The translations under genes were made by a program, and so were the position numbers. From positions 1 through 64,000 of the forward strand of contig JAIXMR010000127.1 in NCBI GenBank assembly GCA_025677835.1: 64,000 nt of DNA. Reading direction: 5' to 3'. This DNA comes from Sporodiniella umbellata. Lineage: Eukaryota > Mucoromycota > Mucoromycetes > Mucorales > Rhizopodaceae. Shown in pieces: positions 22,161-33,837 of this stretch. The number at the start of each line of letters is the position of its first letter. The stretch's first letter is position 1. The notes beneath the pieces are model-generated. The model searched no databases, was not told the origin of the DNA, and worked only from the letters and a program-made list of their open reading frames with translations.

Positions 22161-22453
22161 GCGTGACTCACCATCATGAGCTAAAATGGAGTTGCCTAAA
22201 ATAGACAAGGTAGCTGACTGTGAAAGAGTAGCTGACGTAGTGCTTCTTGGTCCCAAACGATCTCTCTGTGGTGTGACTGGATGACGTGAGCGTCCAGTGT
22301 AGAAAAAAAAAGGCCCTGATTCTGGGATTGAATCCGGGTTTTCCCACGAACAACGATTGGACCAATACGTCAAAAAATGTGGGGAAGTCTATAAAGAGAC
22401 ATGGGGCGGAAGTGTCCACCTTGACTGACCCTCATCAAAGAAAAGATAAAAAT

Positions 22454-22484
<31 letters not shown>

Positions 22485-22712
22485 GAGAGCGCTTGGGTAC
22501 CTCCTTTTTTGGAGGGGGAGAGAGAGAGGGGTGAACATGATTTTAGGAAGAAATCGGGGAGAACTCAACAGATGTCTTCCGTCCTATTCCGCCTGGGATC
22601 TGAGCGGGCATCGAGGAGGGGAGTGACGCCCAAAAAAAAAGAAAAATAGGCAGAACACGAGCAAACAGAGTCTCTGGGTAAGAAGACTCCGATATTTCCG
22701 AGGTATAAACAC

Positions 22713-22722
22713 TATATAAATA
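22713..22722 (+). promoter_or_regulatory. TATA box of PEP carboxykinase gene
   Basis: TATATAAATA lies about 60 bp upstream of the PEP carboxykinase ATG, with a second TATAAA at 22704-22709. Spacing and the following pyrimidine-rich leader fit a strong RNA polymerase II core promoter. Confidence 0.6.
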
Positions 22723-22780
22723 GAGCACACTTTCTTTTTTCTTGTTTCTTATTGTTTTTTATCAACAGAAATTTTACATT

Positions 22781-24502
22781 ATGGTTGCCTCTAGACCCGG
22801 ATCCCCTTACCACGGTAGACCTGCCAGCTCTGGCTCTGTCCATACCAAGGTGGAAGAAGAATTACACGAATATGCTGGTATTGACTATGATAAGGTAAAA
22901 AGAGACAGATCAAAAAAATGGGAAAAAGGGGCCATCCATTCACGCCCTGTTCAGGTCACTATCAAACGTAATCCCTCGGTCGCTGTGCTTTATGAAGAAG
23001 CCTTGACTTACGAACAAGGTACGGTGATTTCCTCTGCCGGTGCTCTCTGCGCTTACTCTGGCAAGAAGACCGGTCGTTCCCCCAAGGATAAGCGTATTGT
23101 GGAAGAAGAAGGATCTCAAAAGGATGTCTGGTGGGGTCCTGTCAACACACCTATCAGCGAAAGAGTCTTCTTGATCAACCGTGAACGTGCTATCGATTAC
23201 TTGAACACCCGTCCCCGTCTCTACGTCTTTGATGGTTTTGCCGGTTGGGATCCCAAGTACCGTATCAAGGTGCGTGTGGTGGCCTCGCGCGCTTACCATC
23301 TCTTGTTTATGCGCAACATGTTGATTCGCCCTACAGAAGAAGAACTCGAGAACTTTGGTACCCCCGATTTCACCATCTTTAACGCAGGTGAGTTCCCTGC
23401 CAATCGTTATACGACCGGCATGACCTCCACCACCTCGGTCTCTGTTAACTTTAAGCGTAACGAGATGGTCATCTTGGGTTCTGAATACGCTGGTGAAATG
23501 AAGAAGGGTATCTTTACCGTCATGCATTACTTGATGCCCAAGGCAGGTGTTCTCTCCCTTCACTCCTCTGCTAACGAAGGTCCTGAGGGTGACGTCTCAC
23601 TCTTCTTTGGTCTCTCCGGTACTGGCAAAACCACCCTCTCGGCTGATCCCAAGCGTCAATTGATCGGTGATGACGAACACTGCTGGTCAGACAACGGTGT
23701 GTTCAATATCGAAGGTGGCTGTTACGCCAAATGTATCGATCTCTCGGCTGAAAAGGAACCCGATATTTTTAACGCCATCCGTTTTGGCGCTATTCTCGAA
23801 AACGTCGTGTTGGATGAAGAAACCCGTGAGGTGGATTACTCGGATGATTTCTTGACCGAAAACACCCGTTGTGCTTACCCTATCTATCATATCCCCAACG
23901 CCAAAATCCCTTGCATGGGCAGTCACCCCAAGAATATCATCTTGTTGACCTGTGACGCCTTTGGTGTCTTGCCTCCCGTCTCCAAGTTGACACCTGAACA
24001 GGCCATGTACCACTTCATCTCTGGTTACACCACCAAAGTTCCCGGTACAGAAGATGGCATTGTCGAACCTCAGGCTACTTTCTCTGCCTGTTTTGGCGCT
24101 CCTTTCCTCGTCCTTCACCCTCAACGTTATGCTACCATGTTGGCCGAAAAGATGTCTCAGCACAAGGCCGATGCCTGGTTGATCAACACTGGCTGGATCG
24201 GTGGCTCGGCTGCTACCGCCAAGCGTTGCCCTCTCAAGTACACCCGTGCCATCCTTGATAGCATTCACAACGGTGAACTCGCTCAAGCCGAATTCGAAGA
24301 CCTCGAAATCTTCAACTTGCGTATCCCTAAGGCTGTCTCGGGTGTACCTGCTGAACTCTTGAACCCCAAAACCGCCTGGAACGGAACCCCTCAAGAATTC
24401 GATACCTCCATTCGTAACGTCGGTAAAATGTTTATCGACAACTTCAAGACCTATGAAGATCAAGCCGCCCCTCAAACTTTGGCTGCCGGTCCCAAGCTCT
24501 AA
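22781..24502 (+). CDS. PCK1: ATP-dependent phosphoenolpyruvate carboxykinase
   Basis: Converts oxaloacetate and ATP to phosphoenolpyruvate and carbon dioxide in the cytosol, the first committed step of gluconeogenesis. A single exon encodes 573 residues from the ATG at 22781 (a longer frame extends upstream without support). Visible motifs are the substrate-binding [15 protein letters not shown] region near residue 90, the P-loop [13 protein letters not shown] near 276 and [16 protein letters not shown] just after, plus ENTRCAYP and TGWIGGSA further on. All are intact, and length matches fungal enzymes. Codon use is strongly biased to C/T-ending codons and higher GC than neighbours, as expected of a highly expressed gene. 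Carbon-source regulation is typical of the family but not read from the sequence. Confidence 0.97.
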   Translation: MVASRPGSPYHGRPASSGSVHTKVEEELHEYAGIDYDKVKRDRSKKWEKGAIHSRPVQVTIKRNPSVAVLYEEALTYEQGTVISSAGALCAYSGKKTGRSPKDKRIVEEEGSQKDVWWGPVNTPISERVFLINRERAIDYLNTRPRLYVFDGFAGWDPKYRIKVRVVASRAYHLLFMRNMLIRPTEEELENFGTPDFTIFNAGEFPANRYTTGMTSTTSVSVNFKRNEMVILGSEYAGEMKKGIFTVMHYLMPKAGVLSLHSSANEGPEGDVSLFFGLSGTGKTTLSADPKRQLIGDDEHCWSDNGVFNIEGGCYAKCIDLSAEKEPDIFNAIRFGAILENVVLDEETREVDYSDDFLTENTRCAYPIYHIPNAKIPCMGSHPKNIILLTCDAFGVLPPVSKLTPEQAMYHFISGYTTKVPGTEDGIVEPQATFSACFGAPFLVLHPQRYATMLAEKMSQHKADAWLINTGWIGGSAATAKRCPLKYTRAILDSIHNGELAQAEFEDLEIFNLRIPKAVSGVPAELLNPKTAWNGTPQEFDTSIRNVGKMFIDNFKTYEDQAAPQTLAAGPKL

Positions 24503-24634
24503 ATCTCTCTAAATGAATAACCTTATTTATTTTTGTATCATAATCTCTCTCTTCATTCAAATAAAAAAAAACAATGGTTTTTGATTTTTTATTTTCTTGG
24601 GTATGCCTGCGGATGTTGAAATCTTTCCTTTTTC

Positions 24635-24673
<39 letters not shown>

Positions 24674-24709
24674 CCCCCCATCGCTCTGTGTGTTTTCCTT
24701 TCTTTTTTC

Positions 24710-27015
24710 ATGGAAAACAACAATGATATGACCCAACAAACAAACAGTGCAAGAGGTATCATTAGAAAACTGAGTTTTTCTCCCATCACCCAGTCTGTAA
24801 GAAAAATACAACGACTCTCTATTGAAGAACCTTACGAATCCGACCCTTTCTACGCTAATCTACCTTTGACAGACACTATCGCTCTTGACGATGCATTTCC
24901 CCAGCACGATGCATTTCCCGATCTAGAAGAATATAGAGAATACAGGTGAGCCTTACAAAAAAAAAAAAAAAAAAAACACACACACACAGGGCCTCTTGTC
25001 TGATACTTCCAACCCAGCATGGACAATATTCCTATAGAAAAAAGTCACCATGCTTTCATTCAAGAGTTCAATCAGACAGCACCTGAGAGAAAAGTTCAGT
25101 TTGATCCCAAGCCTTTCAAAGACAACGAGCAACGCCAACGCCACATGAGCAAGATTGCGCATTATCTTCTCGAGACAGGGTATGCAAAAGATCTCTCTAG
25201 CATCCGACGTGGTCTTCGGGTCTTTTCCTCCAAAGAATTCCAGGCCATGATCCAACACCTACTTCGACTTTACGATCCCTCCATTCCTTCCATGGTATCT
25301 TTTTCTTCCGAGTTACCCAAGATACTCAAGACCATCGGCTGTCCTTTGGCAGATGTGATTTACCCCAAAGAACTCTTATCGGTCGGTGCCCCTCATTCTT
25401 ACCCTCATTTTTTAGCCATGCTTTCTTGGCTGACGGATATGGCCAAAGGACTTCAGATCGCGGTCGAACCTGACGTGGAAGAAGAAACCTGGGAAGGCAT
25501 GTTGTTTGACAAACGTTATTTCTCTTGGACCTTTTTCGATTATGCTTGTAATGCACGCGTAGAATACCTGAACGGTCATCAAGACCTCGCCACCGCCAAT
25601 CAAGATCTTGAACGCGCCCTAAGTAAACCAAACCACTCCCTTTTTTTTTTTTTTTTTAGATTGATGCCAACTGGATCCCTCTTTAGGTATCATGAGTCGT
25701 GCTGCCCATGTAAGCATCCAAGACTCTCGCCTCTTACTCGATCAGTACCAACAAGACCTGAATGACTTTAAAAAAAAGCATGTATGTATCTATCTATCTA
25801 TCTACATCTATTGACGCTTTAGCCCAATCTGCATGAACTCAAACTGCGTGAAAGAGACCTCAAGTCAGATATAGAAAAGTTCATTCTCTACTGTGAAGAA
25901 AAACAACGAAAGATTGAGAAAAGCAAACGATTGGAAGAGACCACCAAGGCGCGAAAGGATGATTTCACCCGGATCAAGGAAACCCTCGAGGCACAGATCG
26001 ACCGTATCGAACAAGACTTATGGAACCGGGGTCTCACCGTCAAAGGCATCGATGGAGAGATTGCAGAGGCTAAAAAGCTGGCAGAAGAATCAAACGAGTT
26101 ACAAAAGAAAGCACGAGAATTAAAGTTGCAATACGAAACAAAACAAGAGAGGCATAAAAAACTCTTGAGTCAGGTAAAAAAAAAAAAAAAAAAAAAAACC
26201 ATCTCTCTTTTTTTCTAACGCTCATATCCCCTACTTCCTAGATGGATGCTACCATCAAAGAACACAACCACAGCCTATCCAAACTGGCTGCCATACCCTC
26301 CAATCAAATCAACGAAAACGAACTCAAGCTCTCCTTTGATACTGCCGATCCCTGTCAACACTTTCCTGATGATTTTGAAACTCGCGTGATTGTAATAAAA
26401 GCCTTCCCCCCCCCTCCCCTGCATCCAGCTACTCACCTCTCGCTTCTTAGCCTACCCTCGACCGTCTATGTAAACAATACGCAAACCAAGTCTATCAGAT
26501 GACCGCTGTCAATTCAAAACTCAGAGAGGAATTGGAAGATATCCTCAAGGAAATCACAGATGTGCATTCCATGTGCGAGTTACATAAAAAAGTAGCTGAA
26601 AAGAAAAGGGAAGAATGTATAGAAAGAGATACCGTAAATATCTTTTTTTTTTTTTGGTTTTGACAAAATCCATGGTGGTCTCACCCTCTCTTTTTATCCC
26701 TAGATCTGGACAGAAGAAAATGCGAGGTCGATTCAACTCTTACAAGACTATGAAAAAGACATGGAAGAAAAAGAAAAAATGGCCTTGAATGCATTGGAAA
26801 CCGCACGGAAAAACTTGAGTGACATGGCCAAAACTACCAACGAGGCCCGATTGAACACAGAACAAAGAAAGGCTGAAACAAAACACAGATATCTTTGTTT
26901 TATAGATCTCTTGAAAAGATCCATTCTAGAGAAAAATGACTTGGTACTCGAAGTTCATGACCTCGTCCAAGCTCAAGGAGAGGCCATCCTTCACACTTTC
27001 AACTCACCCGACTGA
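24710..27015 (+). CDS. NDC80: Kinetochore protein Ndc80 (Hec1)
   Basis: Ndc80 is the microtubule-binding subunit of the outer-kinetochore NDC80 complex (with Nuf2, Spc24 and Spc25). Seven exons, 24710-24945, 25018-25622, 25687-25781, 25823-26173, 26242-26385, 26451-26633 and 26704-27015, keep phase throughout and give 641 residues, close to the human length. A basic, Ser-rich N-terminal tail of about 80 residues is followed by the calponin-homology domain (ELPKILKTIGCPLADVIYPK, then SVGAPHSYPHFLAMLSWLTD). After about residue 270 it is coiled coil. The first intron has an A19 run followed by (CA)n, and the intron after exon 4 has an A22 run. A start at the inner Met in exon 2 is less likely because upstream sequence splices in phase. 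Confidence 0.92.
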
Positions 27016-27127
27016 ATAAATAATAATCATTCTCAGTAGCCAATCATCTTTCACTCCTGCTGTTTTAGTACTCTTTTCTTTTTTTTTTTTTCCTTTTTTT
27101 TTTTATCATTCAAAAAAAAAAAAAAAC

Positions 27128-27700
27128 ATGGCCGCCCCAACTTCTTCTGTAGCCACGCAATCCGTCTTTCGTAAATTTCTGGATTCTCCTGCAGGACCTA
27201 AAACAATTCACTTTTGGGCTCCTGCCATGAAGTGGGTAAACTCAACCAAAAAAAAAAAAAAAAAAAAAAAACAAGCAAACGTGTAATCCAATACCCATTA
27301 AAAAGATTCTCAGGCTTTAGTTTTTGCAGGCATTGGTGATTTACAACGTCCTGCCGAAAACCTCAGTCTTTTTCAAAATACGTGTACGTACATTTTAAAA
27401 TAACAATAACCGAAACCCTCTCATACTTTTTTTTTTTTTTTTTTTTTTTGGCGGGAAAATAGCTTTAATGTTGACAGGTCTCATCTGGTCTCGTTATTCC
27501 ATGGTGATCATTCCCAAGAATTTTACCTTATTTACTGTCAATGTCTTTGTATTTGGTACAGGCGCCATGCAAGTCGGACGTATCATCAAGTAAGTCTCTC
27601 TCTCTTTCTCTCTCTGCCGTATTCACCTCTTTTTAGCTATCGATTATCTGATAAATACAAACAAGACTCATTGGCTTTGAAAGCAGAGAAAAGCTCATAA
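27128..27700 (+). CDS. MPC2: Mitochondrial pyruvate carrier subunit Mpc2
   Basis: Forms the inner-membrane pyruvate carrier with Mpc1. Four exons starting at ATG 27128 encode about 120 residues, the usual size. The N-terminal KTIHFWAPAMKW, then ALVFAGIGDLQRPAENLSLF and GLIWSRYSMVIIPKNFTLFT, are the conserved membrane segments. The last exon encodes the short hydrophilic tail (NYRLSDKYKQ). The first intron contains a run of about 22 A residues and the second a run of about 20 T residues. The exon 2 donor allows one-base ambiguity; the version giving SLMLTGLIWSRY keeps phase. It ends about 110 bp before the convergent APC/C activator gene. Confidence 0.9.
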
Positions 27701-27746
27701 AAGCTCAAACCTTGGTTAAATAAAGCACAAAAAATTCATTTCTTGA

Positions 27747-27784
<38 letters not shown>

Positions 27785-27812
27785 TGTTTGGGTCTATAAA
27801 GTACTCTTTTCT

Positions 27813-29412
27813 TTACCTCAACAGATTCCCTCGTGCTTTAGAATCCCGTAGGATGATTTCATCCTTAGAAAAGATATCCCAAAACATGAGGCTTTCGTCT
27901 GGAGCCCCGGTAACAAGGGTGTTTTCATCTTGACTCATGGCCATATACAACACACGAGACTGATGACCAGAAAGCGAGCCCTTCTTTTGATAGCCATCTG
28001 CCTTCCAGAGATGGATCTTGTTGGGTTCTTCTGAACGGGCATAACCATGGCTGGAGATGATCTCATCTGTTTTCTTGGACCAGAGCAGATTGCAGACTTG
28101 TGAGCCAGTATCGAACGAAGAGACAAGAAGACCAGATACAGTATTCCACTGTTTGAGGGTTTGGTCTGCCGTTCCACCGCCACTGACCAGGATCCCTCGT
28201 TGATGTGGGCTCCAGCTGATCGCCTTCACCGCGGCCGTATGCTCTCCAAACTGATGTAAAGCCTTGCGTTGGTAGCCGTCCCAAATGATGAGTTGGTTAT
28301 CATTTCCACCCGAGGCAAGCAGGTTTCCTTCCGGGTTCCATTTGAGCCCACACACCTCATGACGATGGCCTGTCAGTACTCTGAAATACGCTTCAACGCT
28401 TCGGACATCGTGGTGGTAAACACACTGATCTTTTCCTCCACTGCTCAGGACGTTGGATGCCCATGCTAAACTACTCACCCTCGCATCATGGTTGGTCCAC
28501 GTACGGATCTTGCTTAATGTGATAGTATCGTACAGCATCGTCTGGCCAACCAAAGTGCCCACCGCCAGGTAATGCCCCGTAGACCAGCTTACTGAAGCGA
28601 TCCCATCGGGTAACTGACACAGCAGAGTCACCTCGCTTGTGCTCGGATTCCACAGATAGACCTCTTGCCCTAACCCCACTGCCAACAGATCGTTCTTTCC
28701 CCAATCCAGCAGGTTCAAATAGAAATTATCCACTAGTTCGGGTGCATCCAGCACTTTGATAGGTGACGGGCTCAGACATCTTTTATATTCTCTTGTCAAC
28801 AGAATACGTCGACCTACATCGCTCAACGGTGAGATTTGGAATCTTGAGCCGTTGGGTGATTCCAACCCAGGAACAAGTGATGACCAGCTCGCACTACGCT
28901 CTGAAACAACACTCGCTTTCTCAAAAGCTATCCGCGCACTCTTCATAGTTGCCGCATGCATCATATACTCCCTGCCAGCTGCTTCATCCCCAAAAATCTC
29001 GGTACGGAAAAAAGCTGTCATCTTGCTACTTTCTATCGTTTTCTCAATGTTGAACAATCCATCCCTCTCTTTACAGATCTCTCCAGACGTATGCCTTTAC
29101 AAATTGAATCAATCAACCCTTCCTTTCCAAAAACAAACACACACTCCGCTACCTGTCTACACCAGACTGAACTCTTTTTCTTCCAAAAGGTGATTCGGGA
29201 AAACAACTTTCAATCGTCTGACCGGGCGGTGTTTTTTGGCTTTCGGTTGCCTCTGTTAACCATGCTTTTTGATTTATTCTGGCTTCTTCTCTTGAAGTTT
29301 GCTGACTTGAAATCACTCGTGAAGACCTAAGCCTCATCCAACGTGCAATACACAATAAACCAAAAACAAAGAAACACTGGATAAAGAAATCTAGCACTTT
29401 TTTCAGATCCAT
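27813..29412 (-). CDS. Cdh1/Fizzy-related APC/C activator (WD40), divergent C-box
   Basis: Cdc20/Cdh1 proteins recruit substrates to the anaphase-promoting complex. The main exon, up to 29094, encodes a WD40 propeller starting IKVLDAPELVDNFYLNLLDW and including GLGQEVYLWN, LTGHRHEVCGLKWNPEGN, LVSGGGTADQTLKQWN and TGSQVCNLLWSKK. These segments fit Cdh1 better than Cdc20. An upstream exon ending at 29153 joins in phase across a 58-bp intron (29095-29152). The joined sequence reads GVDRHTSGEICKERDG where the conserved C-box DRFIPxR is expected. The C-terminus is NLLR rather than the usual Ile-Arg tail. Either this is a divergent paralogue or the 5' splicing is misread. The exact start is uncertain; 29412 is the first ATG of the upstream frame, and the hydrophobic first 25 residues are suspicious. 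Confidence 0.8.
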
Positions 29413-29583
29413 GTCACACAGACCTAATGCGGCTGGATCAACTGGCAGAACCGGACCTTGGGTTAGAAAGCCTGTCCGGGCCGGAAATCCTTCGTTGTTG
29501 TCAAGTGGGGGCCAGGCGTGAGGGACATAAAGAAACTTTTTGAAAGAAGCTGATTTTCCCTCTCTCCTCTTAAAACGTCAAAG

Positions 29584-30298
29584 ATGCCTGCAAACTCAGG
29601 TAGTGTAAAAAAGGATCATGAGAAAGAAGGGAGGATGGATGGAGCGGGAAAATGAAAGAGACTGAAGGATCGACAACTGTGGATGGATAATTGTACTTGC
29701 ATATGGATTTCTAGAAACAAGTTTCTCACCGAATAGAATTCGCATCGAGCCCTTCTCCATCTCTCTTTCTTTCTTTCTTTTCGAAATCTTCATGAACAAA
29801 CGAATTAACTTTGGTTTGTGTTCCTTTAGCTGTTAAGGCTCAAGCCGCTAAGAAGGCCGCTCTTAAGGGTGTTCACAGCAAGTCCGTTCGCAAAGTTCGC
29901 ACCAACACCCACTTCCACATCCCCAAGACTTTGGTCACTCGACGTGCTCCCAAGTACGCTCGCAAGTCTGTTGCCCACGCCCCTCGCATGGATCAATACC
30001 GTATTGTTCGTCAACCCCTCAACACTGAAACTGCCATGAAGAAGATTGAAGACCACAACACTTTGACCTTCATTGTCGATGTTAAGGCCAACAAGCACCA
30101 AATCAAGGATGCCGTCAAGAGACTTTATGACGTTGAGGTTGCTTCCGTCAACACCTTGATCACCACCTCCGGTAACAAGAAGGCTTTCGTTCGCTTGACT
30201 GCTGATGTCGATGCTCTCGATGTTGCTAACAAGGTAATAAACATAATCTCTCTCTCTATCACTTTTACTTACTTGAATTCTAGATTGGTTTCATCTAA
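29584..30298 (+). CDS. RPL25: 60S ribosomal protein uL23 (L25/L23a)
   Basis: Binds 25S rRNA at the polypeptide exit tunnel and is a docking site for signal recognition particle. Three exons: a 16-nt first exon (29584-29599), then 29830-30233 or so, and a short last exon ending at 30298 (IGFI). The protein is about 145 residues, the usual length. Conserved segments are [28 protein letters not shown] and [17 protein letters not shown]. Codons are strongly biased, as expected for ribosomal protein genes. The first intron is 230 bp, much longer than the 45-60 bp introns elsewhere in the window, as is common for ribosomal protein genes. The promoter is shared with or close to the divergent APC/C activator gene. 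Confidence 0.95.
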
Positions 30299-30648
30299 AT
30301 GACTCCTTGACTAGTTTGTTTATTTCTATGAAACAAAAAAGAAACAAATAAAAATCCCCTCCAAAAAAAAAAAAAAAAAAAAAATCTGTATGAAGATGTT
30401 CCAAAAAAAAAAAAAAAAAAATTATGTGAGAGTTATACAGCGTATACAAAAGTGAATGCAATTAGAACTGGACCCACCTTCTTTTGAACCGTGTGATGAA
30501 CAGTAACATTTTGTTTATTCTTAATATATCCAAAAAAAATAAATATGCTTATTGTTGAACGATGCCCTTACAGTTGAATCGAAAACGCAAGGCTAACCTA
30601 CAAGCGGTTTGGAAAAAATGGATCTACATTTCCTTTGGTCTCTTTCTA

Positions 30649-30685
<37 letters not shown>

Positions 30686-31101
30686 GAAGCTTAAACTTAT
30701 AAACAAATAAAAACCTGACCGTCTTATCCATTAACCCCAGAGTAGGCCCTTATCACCATCTCTCAACAGACAATGCCTTTTGCAGCACCGCTTCGACCAC
30801 TCTACTAGCCACCGTCACTGGCAATCGTTATAGGTGTATGTTCAAGTGTAATAAGAACTTAAGGCGCATATTTTAGTATAAAGTTCACTGACGATCTACA
30901 TTGCTACCCATACAAGAAATGTTCTTGTCAAGAGAAACTTTTAAAGAATCTCTGTTACACTCTACTTTTTACCCAAAATTCTTTGTGTGTGTAAAACTAC
31001 CACCGAAAAGCCTGTGACTATGCTTTTTATGTCTTGCGTGAATCCCCACTTTGAATTTTTTTACTTTTTTTTTTTTTTTTTTTTTGTAAAGTCGCGTAGA
31101 C
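30299..31101. other. Intergenic region with A and T runs
   Basis: About 800 bp. An AATAAA-type signal near 30346 probably ends the uL23 transcript. A-runs near 30363-30383 and 30401-30420 and T30 near 30653-30682 follow. A moderately GC-rich patch at 30720-30830 has no frame I can support. Confidence 0.5.
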
Positions 31102-32925
31102 ATGTTCAAAAGTAAATCAAAAGGAGTCAATCGCTTTGCAGCAGCGGCAGAAGCGGCAATCAATGGAAGATCTGTATATATGGATAATGGGAGAGACTAT
31201 AATCTTCAGTCTGACTATCCCTTTAGACCCAATTTTTATCAAAAACCTCCTCCAGCAGAAATCACCATTGAAGAATTTGAAGAGTTTGCACTCGATCGAC
31301 TACAGGGTAAGTCTCTTTCTTGAACAAAAATAAAGTGCTCTAACGATTGAAATTTAGTCCTGAGATGTATCGAAAATACCTTGATCCGTGGAAAAGAGCT
31401 CAAAACAGAACTAAGCAAAACATTAGACGAATACATGCCACTAAAAAGCAACTCTTCAAAAGCAGAAAGCCTTTACGAGGAAAGAAGAAAAGATCACATT
31501 AGTCATTATGTCCTAAGAATGGCATACTGTAGAAAGTAACTGAATAATCGAGATAAGATCGCCGAAACCAAGCTGACTGTTATTAGCGAGGACATGAGAG
31601 AATGGTTTTTGAGACAAGAGACAACTCTATTTAAGTTTAGGTTTGAGCAAGAATCTCTTGAAGATAAAAAGGCATTTTTAAACACATTGGATTTGGGCTG
31701 GAAAGTGGTAATTTGCAACAAAAAAATAAAAAAAAAAATAAAAACAAAGCATTAACCCATGACAGATAAGCGATGAAGAAAAAGATGGAATCAGAAGAGA
31801 ATTGGAGATATGTTGCCTAGCTTTACTACGAAACAAAGGAGAAAATGCAACAATGCCAGTGGTTGAGCAATATGTCAGAAATGAACTGTTTTTTGAAGTG
31901 GATTTTGAAAAAGTACCAAACATGGTCGGAAATCGATTGGTCTACTTAAAAGACGGCAAAGCGTACGTGCCTATGAGCGAGCAAGTCAATATTTTAATGA
32001 ACGAATACCGGGATCATTTGTTTAAATCACTAGAAGCTATTTCTAAAATGCTTCCTAGAATGGAAGAAGACGATCGCCTAAAACCTATCCTAATGAATGT
32101 TGAAACGCAGTATTTAGGTAACACATACAATAGCACAATGGACCCCAACTACTCGGGATCAGTTGTTGCAAATCAAGTGGACGCGGTAATTTTTTTTTTT
32201 TTTTTTTTTTTTCAAGAGATTAGGGGAGACTGACTTTTATTTTTAGCTTGTTCGAAGACATGCACCAATGTGTATGCGTCAGTTAAATGACAACCTACAA
32301 AAAAGTAAACATTTAAAGCACGAAGGAAGATTACAACTAGGTCTTTTTTTGAAGGGTATCGGTTTGTCTGTGGAAGAAGCTCTCGTGTTTTGGAGAAAGG
32401 CATTTTCAAGTCTAACAGACGACAAATTTCAGAAAGGCTATGCTTACAATGTTCGATACAACTATGGTCTTGAGGGCAGGCGTGTCAACTATAACCCTTT
32501 TAGGTAAGTTACATCCTACTCCTATGATACCATTTTTAAGAAAAAAAAAAAAAAAAAAAAAAAAAACTAATATACATATACGCACAACTGCATTTAGTTG
32601 CTTAAAAATCATTAATGGAGTAGCCCCAGGCACAGGGGAACATCATGGATGTCCTTTCCGACACTCTTCTGATAAAAGTTTAGAAGCACAACTGTTTAGA
32701 GATAACATTGGACAATCCCAGGTTGATGAAATAGTCGGCTTGGTACATAACAGACATTATCAGCTGGCATGTACAAGGCTTTTTGAAGTAACACACCTTG
32801 ATAATAAAGAAAAAGTAGACCCTATCGAACACCCAAATCAATACTATGAACTCAGCAAAAATTTGGCCGAAAAAAGCGAACAAAACAAACCTGGTACAGA
32901 AGACGCTATGGAAATTGACGGATGA
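31102..32925 (+). CDS. PRI2: DNA primase large subunit Pri2
   Basis: Iron-sulfur subunit of primase, working with Pri1 and DNA polymerase alpha to make RNA-DNA primers. Six exons, 31102-31306, 31358-31535, 31587-31707, 31766-32185, 32247-32503 and 32598-32925. An apparent stop after AYCRK is explained by a 51-bp intron with a CTGAC branch site. Conserved blocks include DHISHYVLRMAYCR, MREWFLRQET, CMRQLNDNLQKSK, GLFLKGIGLSVEEALVFW, YGLEGRRVNYNPFSC and GEHHGCPFRH. The cluster-ligand cysteines expected in the C-terminal half are visible (C in CMRQL, PFSCLK, HGCPF, LACTRLF). The 3' half from 32295 onward is duplicated in inverted orientation at 36117-37668. The start ATG gives a basic N-terminus typical of the family. 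Confidence 0.93.
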
Positions 32926-33837
32926 TGAAACAGTATCCAAATAAAGTATTATGTTTTTGTGACAGTAGCACAAAATCAAACTTTCCATTCATGTTACACA
33001 ACATGTTTCCTTTTAGCTTTTATACGCACACCAAAAAAAAAAAAAAAAAAAAAAACTATCTCCAACAACGGTCGTAAAGATGTCTACGCGTTTTATATAT
33101 ATATATATATATATACATGTATAAATGTATATAAACACAAATCAAGCTACAAGACTAAAGACTTCTTCAATATATAAGCTACTCCTTGACGTTTCTAAAG
33201 CGCAAAAGTACAAGAGAACAAAAATGTGATCGTATCACTGTACAACAAAATGCACCTTTGATTTCTTGGTCGCAATTACAGTTAGCTGCAGCTAAGAACT
33301 TGGTAATACCGCTAAAAACCCTACTCGCAAATTCCATAACATACACACACACACGTATATATATATATACTTTAATTATTCATTTATACTTTTGTTTTAG
33401 TAACCTTTTGGTTCTCTTTTTTTTTTTCTCTCTGGTTTGAAGTATCTATATAGTACAACAATAGAGATTGCTGTTTACGGAAAAATGCAACCTCCAAATA
33501 TGTACATTTATATATGTCATGGGGTCATTTTGAGAAGTTTGGCAAAAAAAAAAAAAAAAAAAAAAAAAGAGAGAGAAAGAGAGAAACAAACTTTGTCAAA
33601 AAAATATTGAAATACCACACTTTGTTTGTACAAGTAGTTCTATATACCATGTACTATCTAAACTTAAATTTTAGTATATATCATCAAGCAAAGACTCTGT
33701 GGTTGTTTTTGTAGTGGCCTATTTTGTATGTTTTCATATGTTTTCTTTTGTTCCAACTTTATCCAAAAAGGAAATTTTAGGTACTCAGCTTTTTTCCAAC
33801 ATAATTCGGCTGACAAGTATTGTCAGTTGCAGAAAAA
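32295..33837 (+). repeat. Left arm of a 1.54 kb inverted duplication (3' part of PRI2 and flank)
   Basis: This segment, from within PRI2 exon 5 to about 900 bp past its stop codon, matches the reverse complement of 36117-37668. Apart from homopolymer and TA-repeat lengths I noticed only two base differences in the stretches compared (near 33190 and 33824). The outer boundary is at CTACAAAAAAG, the inner boundary at GTTGCAGAAAAA. Also inside are a TATA repeat near 33094, CA/TA repeats near 33345-33370, an A23 run near 33543 and a small frame at 33186-33440 that exists in both arms and is probably not coding. Confidence 0.93.

Larger units (their letters stand above)
20416..22780. other. Long non-coding region upstream of PEP carboxykinase, rich in homopolymers
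   Basis: About 2.36 kb with an unusual density of homopolymers: A33 at 20419-20451, T42 at 21166-21207, T32 at 21809-21840, T34 at 22123-22156 and A-rich tracts at 21660-21718 and 21966-22037. It also contains a G9 run near 20864, a GA-repeat at 22455-22490 and a 44-bp inverted repeat (listed separately). Frames such as 21254-21499 on the minus strand have no recognisable domain. It must contain the PEP carboxykinase promoter and that of the coiled-coil gene; the middle part is unexplained. Confidence 0.6.

Noticed and set aside
22306..22360. tRNA-like stretch on the minus strand: GGTCC start, box-B-like GGATTCAATCC, GGGCC end followed by T9
   Set aside because: Only about 52 nt, box B has an extra base, no anticodon arm can be drawn and no A box is seen. 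Possibly a decayed fragment, not a gene.
22940..24475. Long minus-strand frames antisense to PEP carboxykinase
   Set aside because: Shadow frames caused by strong codon bias in the real gene; no domain is present.
29600..29829. Possible C/D box snoRNA in the uL23 intron
   Set aside because: The C-box candidate lacks TGATGA and the terminal stem is only about 4 bp.
31530..31590. Nonsense mutation in PRI2 after AYCRK
   Set aside because: The stop lies in a 51-bp intron (31536-31586); splicing restores the conserved MREWFLRQET block.
33186..33440. 84-residue frame repeated exactly at 36515-36769
   Set aside because: Its duplication is explained by the inverted repeat arms; it contains CA/TA microsatellite-coded residues and poly-Phe and has no recognisable domain.
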